A stretch of DNA of 64,000 nucleotides, taken from NCBI GenBank assembly GCA_032622095.1, contig CP136069.1:42696194-42760193 (forward strand), in the 5' to 3' direction. Made by a program: the position numbers and the translations under genes. Shown here in pieces: positions 45,210 to 56,920 of this stretch (its first letter is position 1; each line of letters opens with the position of its first letter). Source of the DNA: Siphonodentalium dalli. Taxonomy: Eukaryota; Mollusca; Scaphopoda; Gadilida; Siphonodentaliidae. The notes beneath the pieces are model-generated. The model ran no database searches. It saw only the letters and a program-made list of their open reading frames with translations, and was not told the origin of the DNA.

Positions 45210-45354
45210 CCATGATGACCTGGGGTGTGGGATGGAAAAATCTCATCCGAGGGGCCAGATATTTGGGCCGGACACGAGGCTTGCCGAGTGTCTGGACCAA
45301 ATATCTGGCCCTGCGAGTAAGATTTTTCCATGCCCACATCCCAGGTCATCATGG
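45210..45354. repeat. Long palindrome, about 145 bp
   Basis: CATGATGACCTGGGGTGTGG...AAAAATCT mirrors AGATTTTTCCATGCCCACAT-CCCAGGTCATCATG; the inner arms GGCCAGATATTTGGGCCGGACA / TGTCTGGACCAAATATCTGGCC are near perfect. The ORFs across it on both strands are mirror shadows. Confidence 0.93.
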
Positions 45355-46428
45355 ATCAATTTTCTCCCAACCCAAGAGCCTCATTCCGATGTTTTGTTTG
45401 ATACCAATCTTCGGTACATTCGAGTAGCTTCGTAACGGTACATCTGGGGAGAAATCTGATACGATATTCATGTTTATCTGGGATGATTTCGGTATATATT
45501 AAAGTTATATACTGTAAATACAAAGCGCGATATCCGTGCGCGCATGGTTAATACGTTAGAGTGAAATAGACACGGTCTTGTGAAATCGACATGAATACGT
45601 CACACTGTTGCACCGACATGGATTCCGAGAAACGCGCGTATTGATATGAAGTATAAACAGCTAGACTAATCGTGAAAAGGAAACATGTGTATATATGACA
45701 GACACGTCTGAGTTAGACGTGTTCGACGAGTTATTGCAACGATGACAACTGATCGAATGTGGAACTATTTCGCTCGTCATTTGTGAAGCGGCTATTGTTT
45801 ACGTGTTACGAAATGTGCAAGTAATGCCAGTTTCGCTTGGGGCCTCCTTCTGCTTGATGGAATGTGTTCGCACAATTAGTCGTTTATATTGCATGTTTTG
45901 CAACTCTGCGTCTGAAAGTGAGGTTATGTTGAAGGTTCGTCGTGATTAACATTTGAGGCCTATCTCCATTTGCATTAGCGTCCACGAATTCTTCCGTATT
46001 TATTTACTTGAAACGTGAAGCGTAACTGGTTGGTCGCCATTGTTTTAGTTCACATAAAACATGATGACGTATTGTTAAATTAGTTCCGGCTCTTAATTAA
46101 ATAGGTAAAGCAGTTACGTGGGTGGGGTGAGACATATGGTCACGTGTTATGTGAGACAGGGAAATATCACTCAGCTGTCTCACACGGGCTGCCTGTGCTA
46201 AAATGTGTAGGGGTGGGAGAAATCGATATCTCACTAGACGGATAACAGTTTTCATCTGATGCAAAAATACTACTATTTGATAGCTTAGCATATAATAAAT
46301 ACAAATATGCTACTTTTGTTTTCAACTGAACAACTGTTTTGCAGGGGGACAAATTTATTTTAAATATTTTATTATGAATGTTGTCTGAAATCTGGAACAA
46401 TGATTACATCTTTTATTGAGTAATGTAT
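45355..46428. other. Unassigned intron sequence
   Basis: No feature recognised. Confidence 0.4.
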
Positions 46429-46702
46429 ATAACTTTCGTGACGGGAGCTGCACTGGTGCAGCAGCATTAAAGGTAATGTGCCAGTGCATATTCTCTTATA
46501 TTTGCGAGTCTGCCACATGTAGCTTTGCATATATAAGAGAATGCAATGGCTTACAAGGTCAATGTACATATTGTTAGGCCAATGTATTCTCTTATATTAG
46601 CGAGGCTCCCTATATATATATGAGAGACTCGCATATATAACAGAATGCATTGGCAAAGGGTTTTTAGAAAATTTCAGTAAGCTCCAGTCATGGAAGGGCT
46701 AA
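46429..46702. mobile_element. MITE of the 680-922 family, eroded ends
   Basis: Ends TTTCGTGACGGGAGCTGC and CAGTCATGGAAGGGCTAA; two internal hairpin modules (about 46485-46552 and 46575-46652). TTAA at the ends is mutated. Confidence 0.65.
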
Positions 46703-46789
46703 ATACTAGCCGAAACAGGTTTTTTTTAAAGATTGAACTCCTTACTCAATTTAACAAACATTTATTGTATATGCCTGTATTGAAAAAGG

Positions 46790-47420
46790 GGCAACTGTCC
46801 ATCCATCCATTCATTTTTTTCATTCCTGAATGATAACTGACTATGTGCGTTTACTAACCAAAAATACAGGTCAAGTTTGAATCGGGTTCCGCCTGCCAAT
46901 TGTCACCGGAGTTATGCCCTTTTTGTTGGAATGTCCACTTATTTTTCATTTCTGGATGATGACATCAGTAAGTCTGAACTGAATGGAATGAAAGTTTGTA
47001 TGTGAGTTCACTAGCACAACATACAGGACAAGTTAGAATTTGGGATCCGTCTACCAATTTTCACCAGAGTTATGGCCCTTTTTGTTGGAATTTGCACTTA
47101 ATTTTTGTTTCCCGATGATAACTTTATTAAGTCTACACTGAATGGAATGAAATTTGGTATGTGATTTTACTAGCCCAAAATACAGGTGAAGTTATAATTT
47201 GGATTCCGCCTGCCAATGTTCACCGGAGTAATGGCCCTTTGTTGAAATTACCACTGGCATATTTTGCCATGCCATAGCGATCTCTCCGTTTTTAAATCAA
47301 AATCTGGAAATACTCTAAATGTGTTATAACATCCGCCAGGGTATCCCGAATCACCACACCAAATTTGGTTGAAATTAGTCCACAGACAGATAGACAGACA
47401 TACAGATCCTACTATTATAT
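46790..47420. repeat. Degenerate tandem repeat, unit about 159 bp
   Basis: GTTATGCCC / GTTATGGCCC occurs at 46911, 47069 and 47228, with 'CCGCCTGCCAATTTTCACCGGA' and 'GAATGGAATGAAATTTGGTATG' in register. Inverse fragments at 22660-22810 and 53450-53630. Confidence 0.7.
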
Positions 47421-47425
47421 ATATA

Positions 47426-48203
47426 CTAGAAGGTGACCCGACTTCGTCCGGGCTTTGACCTTGAATTGACCATTTTGAAGGTCAAGGTCAGGTGGGGTCA
47501 AACACCAACACCCCAAAAATGGTGGAAATCGGCCCAGCGGATACCGGGAAATCGGCCCAGCGGATACCGAGATACCCTATGCATCAAATTTCGTCCGTAA
47601 AAATCCGCCAGTTTAACCCGATTTGATTTCCACTCAAGTATATAAACGCGCCTCATATACACACGCTCATTAATTATCAAGTTTCAACGTAAAGATAAAT
47701 TACCATCGGTGCCCGAGATATCGCCAAGACGTCTGAAACAGTCAAATGCATCGGCCGGTTAAGCGTTAACGTGATCTAACGCTATGACCTCTAACGACGT
47801 CATAGAAGTTACGCATTGTTTTTATCCTGATGGAAGATAGTACCACTTCTTCTTGATAATTGAGGCAGATAACTAAAACGGACACATACGCATTATATAT
47901 CGTTGGAAAGAGGAAACACGAAAGATTCTCACAGTGTCATTATTATGACTGGCATTTTATTATTCGCGCTGTTTCGATTCGATTTGTACGCACCGAACTC
48001 AAATGAAAGTCCCGTAACACAGCGTAAAAACAGATTTGACCTCGGCACGTGAAAAGTTGACCTCGGATCTGAAAATTAATAGGCCTATGTTACTCCTGGC
48101 CCGAAAATACCCCCACATACCAAGTTTCATCGAAATCGGCTGGGCCGTTTTCGAGTCCATCGATTACAGACAGACACACAGATCTTCCAAAATATATAAT
48201 AGA
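47426..48203 (-). mobile_element. Helitron-like element H-d, copy 1
   Basis: Minus strand: 5' TCTATTATATATTTTGGAAG at 48203; 3' hairpin CCCGGACGAAGTCGGG, TCACCTT, CTAG at 47426. The ends are those of H-c, but the interior 47500-48060 is unrelated sequence (includes ATCGGCCCAGCGGATACCG twice in tandem) shared only with the next element. Confidence 0.75.
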
Positions 48204-48216
48204 TATATATATATTA

Positions 48217-49124
48217 CTAGAAGGTGACCCGACTTCGTCCGGGTTTGACCTTGAATTGTCTATTTTGAAGGCCAAGGTCAAGTGGGGTCACGATTTGACC
48301 CGTCCAAAACACAGTGCCCGAACAAAAGTACCCGACAAAAGTACCCGTCGAAATCCATCCGGTTTTACCCGATTTGACCTTGAATTGACCATTTTGAAGG
48401 TCAGGTGGGGTCAAACACCAACACCCCAAAAATGGTGGAAATCGGCCCAGCGGATACCGGGAAATCGGCCCAGCGGATACCGAGATACCCTATGCATCAA
48501 ATTTCGTCCGTAAAAATCCGCCAGTTTAACCCGATTTGATTTCCACTCAAGTATATAAACGCGCCTCATACACACACGCTCATTAATTATCAAGTTTCAA
48601 CGTAAAGATAAATTACCATCGGTGCCCGAGATATCGCCAAGACGTCTGAAACAGTCAAATGCATCGGCCGGTTAAGCGTTAACGTGATCTAACGGTATGA
48701 CCTCTAACGACGTCATAGAAGTTACGCATTGTTTTTATCCTGATGGAAGACAGTACCACTTATTCTTGATAATTGAGGCAGATAACTAAAACGGATACAT
48801 ACGCATTATATATCGTTGGAAAGAGGAAACACGAAAGATTCTCACAGTGTCATTATTATGACTGGCATTTTATTATTCGCGCTGTTTCGAATCGATTTGT
48901 TAGCACCGAACTCAAATGAAAGTCCCGTAACACAGCGTAAAAACAGATTTGACCTCGGCACGTGAAAAGTTGACCTCGGATCTGAAAATCAATAGGCCTA
49001 TGTTACTCCTGACCCGAAAATACCCCCACATACCAAGTTTCATCGAAATCGGGTCGGCCGTTTTCGAGTTCATCGATTACACACACACACACAAACAAAC
49101 AGATCTTCCAAAATATATAATAGA
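48217..49124 (-). mobile_element. Helitron-like element H-d, copy 2
   Basis: Same as copy 1 at an offset of 913 bp (e.g. AACACCAACACCCCAAAAAT at 47501 and 48414), with an extra H-c unit near its 3' end. Separated from copy 1 by 13 bp of TA-rich sequence. Confidence 0.78.
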
Positions 49125-49136
49125 TATATATATATA

Positions 49137-49885
49137 CTAGAAGGTGACCCGACTTCGTCCGGGCTTTGACCTTGAATTGTCTATTTTGAAGGCCAAGGTC
49201 AAGTGGGGTCACGATTTGACCCGTCCAAAACACTGCCCGAACAAAAGTACCCGACAAAAGTACCCGCCGAAATCCATCCGGTTTTACCCGATTTGACCTT
49301 GAATTGATCATTTTGAAGGTCAAGGTCAGGTCGGGGTCACGACTCGACCCGTCCAAAACACTCAGTGGACAAAAGTAACCCTATGTATAAAATTTCGTCG
49401 AAATCCCATCAAAATTGGCGATTTGACCTTGAATTGACCCGATTTCAAGGTCAAGGTCACATCGCACGGGCAAATGAATATGCTTATGAGACCCCCCATA
49501 CGAAAGTACACCCACCTACCAAGTTTCATCGAAATCCCGTGATATTCGGGCGTTTGACCTTGAAATGACCCAATTTCAAGGTCAAGGTCACGTCGCACGG
49601 GCAAATTAATAGGTTTATGCCACTCCCCGGCCGAATGTACTCCCACATACCAAGTTTCATCGAAATCCCGTGATATTCGGGCGTTTGACCTTGAAATGAC
49701 ACGATTTCAAGGTCAAGGTCACGTCGCACGGGCAAAAAATTAATAGGCCCATGTCACTCCCCGGCCGAAAATATCCCCACATACCAAGTTTCATCGAAAT
49801 CGGCTCGGCCGTTTTCGAGTCCATCGAGTACAGACAGACACACACACACACAGACACACACAGATCTTCCAAAATATATAATAGA
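49137..49885 (-). mobile_element. Helitron-like element H-c, inverted copy 3
   Basis: 3' CTAG at 49137-49140 with the CCCGGACGAAGTCGGG hairpin; 5' TCTATTATATATTTTGGAAG at 49885. About five TGACCTTGA / TCAAGGTCA units. Followed by (AT)n at 49883-49924. Confidence 0.75.
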
Positions 49886-49959
49886 TATATATATATATAT
49901 ATAGCTATATATATATATATATAGATTGTTGTCACCATACTGGTTGATAACTTTTTTAA

Positions 49960-50110
49960 TACCATAATTGCCTGCTCTATCGTGTGTATAACACCTATTT
50001 TGTAAATTTCATCTTTACACCCTACTGTGGGTATACAACTTCCTACTGTGGGTATAAATTTCTACTGTGGGTGTAAATTTTCAAACGTAATTTCATGTGC
50101 TAAACACGTA
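49960..50110. repeat. Short minisatellite CTACTGTGGGTATA
   Basis: Three to four copies of CCTACTGTGGGTATAAATTT at 50020-50085, plus an inverse copy at about 50108-50123 (TATACCCATAGTAG). Confidence 0.7.
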
Positions 50111-50464
50111 TACCCATAGTAGAACTACATCGTAGTTAGCAAAATAGTTCCTATATGTCACATTCATTTGAAATTGGAAGTTATCATGGTATCAATTAGA
50201 TATGAGGAAAATTGCATGAATTTCAATCAAATGTAGTTTGCTAGTGCTATAATAACTAGGAAACATATGAGTAATAATTCCAAGCGACTGATCGCTCAGA
50301 AATAGGATGACGTCATGACGTTAATGTAAGTATCACTACGCGTGACGCACATTCCTTATAGCGACCTGTGTGTGTCTCTGGGTGAGGATACACATTCAAA
50401 GTAAACAGCGGGGTAGTTGAATTCGCGAACAAAATTACAACACTAATAATTATGGCATAAATAA

Positions 50465-50606
50465 AATACACGCATAGTACCCGAGAGTACAAAATTTTCA
50501 CCACTCGTGGTATTGTGGTTTTAACCACTCGCCAAAAGGCTCGTGGTTAAAACCACAATTCCACTCGTGGTGAAAATTTGGTATTCTCGGCTACTATGCG
50601 TGTATT
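50465..50606. repeat. Long palindrome, about 142 bp
   Basis: ATACACGCATAGTACCCGAG mirrors CTCGGCTACTATGCGTGTAT; the inner arms CCACTCGTGGT...GTGGTTTTAACCACTCG mirror CGTGGTTAAAACCAC...ACCACGAG. Loop CCAAAAGG near 50534. Confidence 0.93.
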
Positions 50607-50609
50607 CTA

Positions 50610-51080
50610 TATATATTTGTTATTTTAATTTCTGTGGCACACACCAACGATGTATTCCATCTCCGCATCGGCTCACCCCATGTCTAATTTCAGCTATCAG
50701 TGGCCAATATTTCCTGAGCAGATGTCTGTAAAAAGTTTGTGGATTGATATATTTCACTCAAAATCTACTAATCAAGTTTCACTGACATGTTTTTGAAAAT
50801 GGTCCCAGGCTTTTCGCCTTTAGAGGCCGAAATGTCAAAGTTTGACCAATCGATTCATTTCTCCACTTTAGCCCAAACAGGCCAAAGATCGGATTTCATG
50901 AAATTGAAGTCGCCATTCTTCTTGCTTTTAACACTTGTTTGAATATAGTTACAATTTACAGTAATGAATTGGAAATCTGAACCAGGAAGTAGTCTGTTCT
51001 ACCTCATTTATGTGCATGTTTCTATAAAAAAAAACTTGCTGCAATTAATTCATACTGATTGATATTTTCTGACATATTGA
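50610..51080. other. Unassigned intron sequence
   Basis: No feature recognised. Confidence 0.4.
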
Positions 51081-51222
51081 CTTTTTCATGACCGGAGCTT
51101 CCGAATATTTTACGAAAACCCTGTGCCAATATATGGGAGCCTCTCATAAATAAGAGAATGCATTGGCTTAACATTATTTACCTTGACCTTGTAAGCCAGT
51201 GCATTTTCTTATATATCCCATA
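51081..51222. mobile_element. MITE of the 680-922 family, truncated
   Basis: TTTTTCATGACCGGAGCTTCC, CCCTGTGCCAAT, then GAGAATGCATTGGCTTAACA and CCTTGTAAGCCAGTGCATTTTCTTATATAT. The right half is missing. Confidence 0.6.
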
Positions 51223-51229
51223 TAAAAAT

Positions 51230-52075
51230 GTACCTGGGTAAATCCACCCAGGTTTTTTGGGCCGAAACCCAGGTAAAAATCTATCTACCAAGACATCCAC
51301 CAACCATCAAGACCCCGCGAAACCTGGGTTTTACCATGATTTACCCACCTGAAACTGGATAAAAACCCTGGTATGGGTAAACCTGGGTGTAATTACCCAG
51401 GTGACCACACCCAGGTGTACCCTACCTGGGTGTTTCCCACCCAGGTCTACCCTGGTGTTTCCTACCTGGGTGTTTCCCCACCCAGGTGTACCATGGTGTT
51501 ATTTACCCAGGTGTACCCTGGTGTTTCCTACCTGGGTGTTTCCCATCCAGGTTACCTTGGTGTTATTCACCCAGGTGTACCCTGGTGTTTCCTACCTGGG
51601 TGTTTCCCACCCAGGTGTACCTTGGTGTTATTCACCCAGGTGTACCCTGGTGTTTCCTACCTGGGTGTTTCCCACCCAGGTGTACCTTGGTGTTATTCAC
51701 CCAGGTGTATCCTGGTGTTTCCTACCTGGGTGTTCCCCACCCAGGTGTACCTTGATGTTTCCAACCCAGGTATACCTTGGTGTTTTTTTTACGCCGGTGT
51801 ACCTTGGTGTTTTCTTACCCAGGTGGATTTCCCATTGAGATGCACCTGGGTTAGAAAACCCCAAGGTACACCCAGGTAAGGAAACACCAAGGTACACCTG
51901 GGCAGGAAAACACCAAGGTACACCTGGGTAAGAAAACACCAAGGTACACCTGGGTAAGAAAACACCAAGGTACACCTGGGTAAGAAAACACCAAGGTACA
52001 CATGGGTAGGAAACACCAAGGAACACCTGGGTGAATAACACCAAGGTACACCTGGGTGGGGATACCAAAGTGAAA
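51230..52075. repeat. Palindromic minisatellite built on ACCCAGGTGTACC
   Basis: From 51390 to about 51830 the + strand repeats CACCCAGGTGTACCTTGGTG / TTTCCTACCTGGGTGTTTCC; from about 51850 to 52070 the same repeat runs inverted (AACACCAAGGTACACCTGGG). The symmetry centre is near 51840. Higher-order period of about 78 bp on the left, about 39 bp on the right. Open reading frames in all frames are a by-product of the period being divisible by three. Confidence 0.93.
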
Positions 52076-53654
52076 TGATGAGGATGGCAATGAAGTAGAT
52101 TTTGATGGGATGCAGGGGTATTGTTATCAATGGAGTTGTTTTAGTATAATAGAACATTAAGGAAACTGATTGTGCAGCAATACAAGTTTATTCAAGGACA
52201 ACAAACTAACTAAAGATAAAATACATGTATAGAAACACATGTAATATATAAATATATAAACTCATTAAACTGCATGGGTTAAAACTTACTGACAACAAGA
52301 GTTGGGTTAAAATTTTGATTAAAAAACACTTGCAAAGTCCCTCTTCATACATGTATATGGTATGTTAGGCAAGTTACATGTACATGTAGTTGCAATGTAT
52401 ACTAGTACCGGTACATGACATACCGGTGGACACAAAAATCATTATTTTAGTTCCAATGTCATTTACCAGAATACATGTACATGTTGTACCTTGCAACTAC
52501 ATCTACAGTGAGGTAGTTTTGTCTCATTTAAACTTTCTAAATGGGTTTCTCCCTTTGAATGACATAAACTAATGTGAGTATACACATGAGCTGTGGTGTG
52601 AAATACACACCAAAAAATTATTTCTTAGTCTGAGGACATGTTTCCTGTCATTATCTTACTGCTTACAAATATAGATTTGTAATAATGTGCTGTAATGCTC
52701 CAGAAATAGTCATATTTTGTCCTGGTTCATAAGAACATATTATTTCTTAGTGTTAGAAGGACATGTTGTCTGATATTATTTGACTCATAAACCCCCAAAT
52801 GTACATGTAAACAGAACATTCGGGAAAGAGACACACCATCTTTATCCTGTTTTATATCAGTACTAAGTAGCAATATTGATCAGATAGCAAAATATGCTAT
52901 AAATAGATTTCAGATGGTAGAGATTAAACAATCACATTAATTGCACCAACTCGAAACAGTTAACATACCCTGTAGAATACAGACTATGATCAAGGAGGGT
53001 GTCACACACACCCCCACCCCGCTTTGGTATGTGATATTCAAGCCATTTTCAGGTGGTATGCTATATACATGTACATACCCAATGTTATCTGGTACTAGGA
53101 TTTCACACGGCAATATAACCGGCATTCACGATTCAGCAAAAAGGCTAGTATGCAGATATAATAGCAGAAAATTATAAAAATTTTGAGTATTTTCCAGCTT
53201 AAACAGACCCAAGTGATATATTTTTATCTAATTCAGTCTAATGGCTCTTGATATGTTGATGTTTTGGATACTATTTCAGCAAATGTGAGAAAAAGTGGCT
53301 TCTTTGGGGCATCAGCTTGTCTGAAAAATATATCAAGGTCCCCTAAATCCGATACTACATTTCAGAACAATCCAACCAGTGTCCCATGAAATGGTGGATA
53401 ATAAACTATCATACCAAATTTGATTCAGATTTGATCACACAAACTAAAATTATGATGCGGAAACCAGAAATTAACACGATTCTAAGTCGAAAAAGGGCCA
53501 TAACTCTCGCAAAAATGAGCGGAACACACCTATATTCGAACTTGACCTGTATTTTGGTCTGATAAACTTACATACCACATTTGGTTCAGATATGATCACA
53601 CAAACTGAAGTTATCATCCGGAAACCTACAATTTTCAAAGTTTAAATGTCTATT
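52076..53654. other. Unassigned, TACATGTA-rich intron sequence
   Basis: Contains many ACATGTAC / TACATGTA palindromes and, at 53290-53630, two inverse fragments of the ~159-bp repeat (AAAGGGCCATAACTC, CATACCACATTTGGTTCAGA). No gene motif. Confidence 0.5.
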
Positions 53655-54049
53655 AGGCGACACCAATTTTTAAGTCTGGTTTACGAACATGTGGGCTGAT
53701 GTGGGGAGAAAAAAAGTAGATGCAGGAGGGGAAAAAAATAAAAATAAAACAAATTGTCCCCCCCCCCAATTTATATCAAGTAAATCTTGAAATTTTACAT
53801 AAATTTTACAAAAATTGTGGAAAAAAAACTTTTCGAATGAAATTCTGAACCAAACAAGACATTTCTTGTCATGAAATACATGAAAATATGGATCTGCAAA
53901 TGATCATAAGCAGAACCGGATGCGACAGCACATGAAAATCAGTACGCGTGTAAAAAAATTTGGGACAAAAAAATAAATAAAAAATTCATGAAATGGAAAA
54001 AAAGTTGTAGGAGGTGTTCGTAAACCGGACTTAAAAATTGGTGTCGCCT
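53655..54049. mobile_element. TIR element, AGGCGACACC family, copy 1
   Basis: AGGCGACACCAATTTTTAAG...TCTGGTTTACGAAC at left and inverse GTTCGTAAACCGGACTTAAAAATTGGTGTCGCCT at right: TIR about 34 bp, 395 bp long. The second copy, with inverse interior orientation, is at 61605-61990. Confidence 0.85.
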
Positions 54050-54078
54050 TATGTGTATATAACTCATATAGCTAACTA

Positions 54079-55612
54079 TTAAAGGTGCTCAATCAGATTC
54101 GATGGTCGCCATATAATTAGATTCCAACAACAACATTTTTTTTAGAAATGCTGCTTCAGTAATATCAGAATCGATTAATTGCCCAAAAATAATGCTAACC
54201 ACTGTCAACTACATGTATAGTATAAAATCGCCTGATACGTTATATTTATCAACATGCTGTTCGACGAAGTTTGACCTTATTATCAACACAAAGCCTCTTC
54301 ATTTTAGAGTTATCCATCTTCATCCGCAATTTGGTCTGAGACCGTCGGCCTGTCAAATTTTTCTGGGCCACTATTAAAGGGGTACTGTACCCAAGATGTT
54401 GTTGTTGGTTTCTATAATCCCCGAGTCGGAGAATAATGTAACAACTTTTCCATTTTTTTAAAGTTTGTTGAGTACGAAGTATTGTTACGGATGGCAAATT
54501 TACCGGAATGCAAAAATACAAATTGTCGTTGTCGAGTAATTTTTGTAAAGTTTTCAACCAAATGAATCAAATAAACATTATATTATATGGTTAGTAGTCC
54601 CATATACTCATTTAAGTTAGTGTACCGTCACTAGTCAATGAGTGGCTTGGGTTTTCTCCCCGTATAAGCATAATGTTTCAAACGATCGTGTGTGCAATTG
54701 TTTTCCTAATCCAATATCCCTCAATTATAATTTGATTACGTTTTGTACACGGAAATTCGAATTTTAAGAGACGCCATTTTATGGCTGGAGCCATAAAATC
54801 AATTTATATTAAATTATTAACTTTTAAATTATTAAATTTTAAGATAGCCTATTAACCTGAGCGTTTACAGAATACATCTTCGACTCAAATTACTTATATT
54901 TCTATATAGTATCGATAATAGATCGTTGTTATCACCGGGAATTTATTGAAAATGGCGTACAGTACCCCTTTAAGTATCGATGGTGATAAATATTAAAATT
55001 TCAAAAATTGATATCTAATAACTCTGAGCTTCGATACATGTAGGTGGGTCCCTCGACTTGATTAAAATATTTTTACCCCCCCCCCCCCGATTCCATATAC
55101 ATGTATATGTAAATAGCAAATGAGGGGCACTTAATCGGATTATGCATCTTTAAACTGTATTTGAATTTAAAGATGCATAATCTGATTAAGGGCCCCCTGA
55201 ATTAATGCTCGCACATTACTCTTTATTTGGACTTAGGGGGTAAAAGATATTTGGTACGAGTCGAGGAACCCACCACCTATCAAAGCTCAGAGTTATTAGA
55301 TATCAATTTTTGAAATATACTATTTTTCACGATCAAGAATTAATAGTGGCCCACGGTCTCGGACCAAATTTCAGATGAAGATGGATAACTCTAAAATCAA
55401 GAGGCTATCTGTTGATAATAAGGCAAAATTTTGTAGAACAACATGTTGATAAATAACATATGTCAGGCAATTGTATACTTTAGTTGACAGTGGTTAGCAT
55501 TATTTTAGGGCAATTAATCAATTCTGATAACGTAACTGAAGCAGCCTTTCTAAATACAAATGTATGATGTTGGAATCTGATTATATGGGTATCATCGAAC
55601 CGGATTGAGTAC
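54079..55612. mobile_element. Giant palindromic element with a nested insertion
   Basis: Left end TTAAAGGTGCTCAATCAGAT and right end inverse (ATTGAGTACCTTTAA). The two arms (left about 480 bp without its insert, right about 450 bp) match along nearly their whole length and meet at ATGCATCTTTAAACT/AATTTAAAGATGCAT near 55160. The left arm is interrupted by 54374-54973. No coding capacity. Confidence 0.88.
54374..54973. mobile_element. TTAA-specific MITE nested in the palindrome
   Basis: 600 bp including TTAA at each end; TIR AAAGGGGTACTGTAC. The right arm of the host palindrome shows the empty site (CCACTATTAATTCTTGATCG), proving a TTAA duplication. piggyBac-like by target, although the TIR starts AAAGGGG rather than CCC. 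Confidence 0.85.
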
Positions 55613-56750
55613 CTTTAAAATGAACTGTATCCAGTATAAACATGTTAAACCTGATAATTAATTAGAGCATGCAGTCCCTGTTGACATGCGGTATCCGCTG
55701 GTAATCTTACCACAGTAATATGTGTTAACTGTGATAACCAAGTTAATTGTTTTTACCACAAAAATTCTGAATTCTATCTAGACATTTTGAAACAATAAAA
55801 AAAAATTCTGGTGTGATTACAATGTCAACTTTAAAACAAAATTCATATAAACATCGCATGAAAAATACAGCCTAACTGCAAATGTGAGGTGGACCACATT
55901 CTGCGTCGGTATAACTGACTGCGGTTGATCGCATGAACACGCCTGAATACTGCAGTAATACCCGAGTAATATAAGGCGAGTTGATTAATTAAAGCATAGC
56001 TGTAATTTTACATGTAAGGTTCTATACACTTTGTTGGGAAAGAGAATATAGCTGTGCGACAATGTTAATCCTGATGAGCTAAGTTAGAAATTTTTCAATC
56101 GAAACCTCATAAAAAAAAATTTAAATTCAGTTCTCAATTTTCGAACACTTCTAGGAAATTGTTCAAAAATATTGTTAAAAGATGCCCATTCGATTTGACA
56201 CTGTAAATATACCCTGTTCAAGTGCTATGATGCGGTTGGGTCCTGCTTAATTGCTATGAATTGCACTACCCGCATCATAGCAATTCAGCAGGACCACCAG
56301 CATCATAGCATATTAGCAGGACCACTTGGCCAGTGGTAAAATAGTTTGTTTTCCATACGGATATGTGTTTTCAAATAATCATGTAATGATATCTAACATA
56401 CATGTATATGATCCCATTTATAGGTTTTATTCATCACGGCCAGATAAACTTTGTATACAGACAGTTTTACCAAACTTAGAATTTTTATTAGGTGCTTTCA
56501 TTGTAGCTGTAATTACTAGTATTAAAAGAGTGCTCAATAAAGTTTGTTTTATCATTTATGCTCATTTGGAATTTGGATGCTATTTAATTCTGTTTATCTA
56601 TATAATTGGCTGCACTGCTAAATTTTGACTCATTTCAGTCATTTGATGTCAGTACATGTACATGTAGTTGTCCATCGAAATGGCGAACACAACCAAAGAC
56701 AAATTACAAGAGGAAAGACAACAAATACATTTGATGTGCACTAAAACAGA
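55613..56750. other. Unassigned intron sequence
   Basis: 56222-56330 has two imperfect units of GCATCATAGCAATTCAGCAG-GACCACC. Near 55965 is a remnant of the 58424 family. No exon recognised. Confidence 0.45.
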
Positions 56751-56920
56751 TACAGTAGTGCCCTAAGAAATCGACCCCTTAACCACAGCAGAATTATGTG
56801 TAACTTTCAGGATTTAGTCGGATATATGGCTTGTTGCCATTCATCGGAAAGCTCTCCCCGAGTTTAATACCCGTAATTCTGCTGTGGTTAAGGAGTCGAT
56901 TAATTAGAGCATTACTGTAG
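56751..56920. mobile_element. Hairpin MITE, family of 58424-58644, diverged copy
   Basis: TACAGTAGTGCCCTAAGAAATCG at left and CGATTAATTAGAGCATTACTGTAG at right, with inner arms ACCACAGCAGAATTATG / GGTAATTCTGCTGTGGT. The middle is shortened relative to 58424-58644. Confidence 0.75.

Noticed and set aside
51373-52157. Long ORFs on both strands with YPGVSYLGV-like repeats, resembling a repetitive secreted or collagen-like protein
   Set aside because: All frames stay open because the minisatellite period is a multiple of three and lacks stops; no start context, splice sites or known domain.
56326-56628. Candidate last exon of the NRF-6-like gene (VLPNLEFLLGAFIVAVIT...)
   Set aside because: Hydrophobic and in + orientation, but the E-x-P and LEK motifs are missing and no convincing phase-0 acceptor leads into it.
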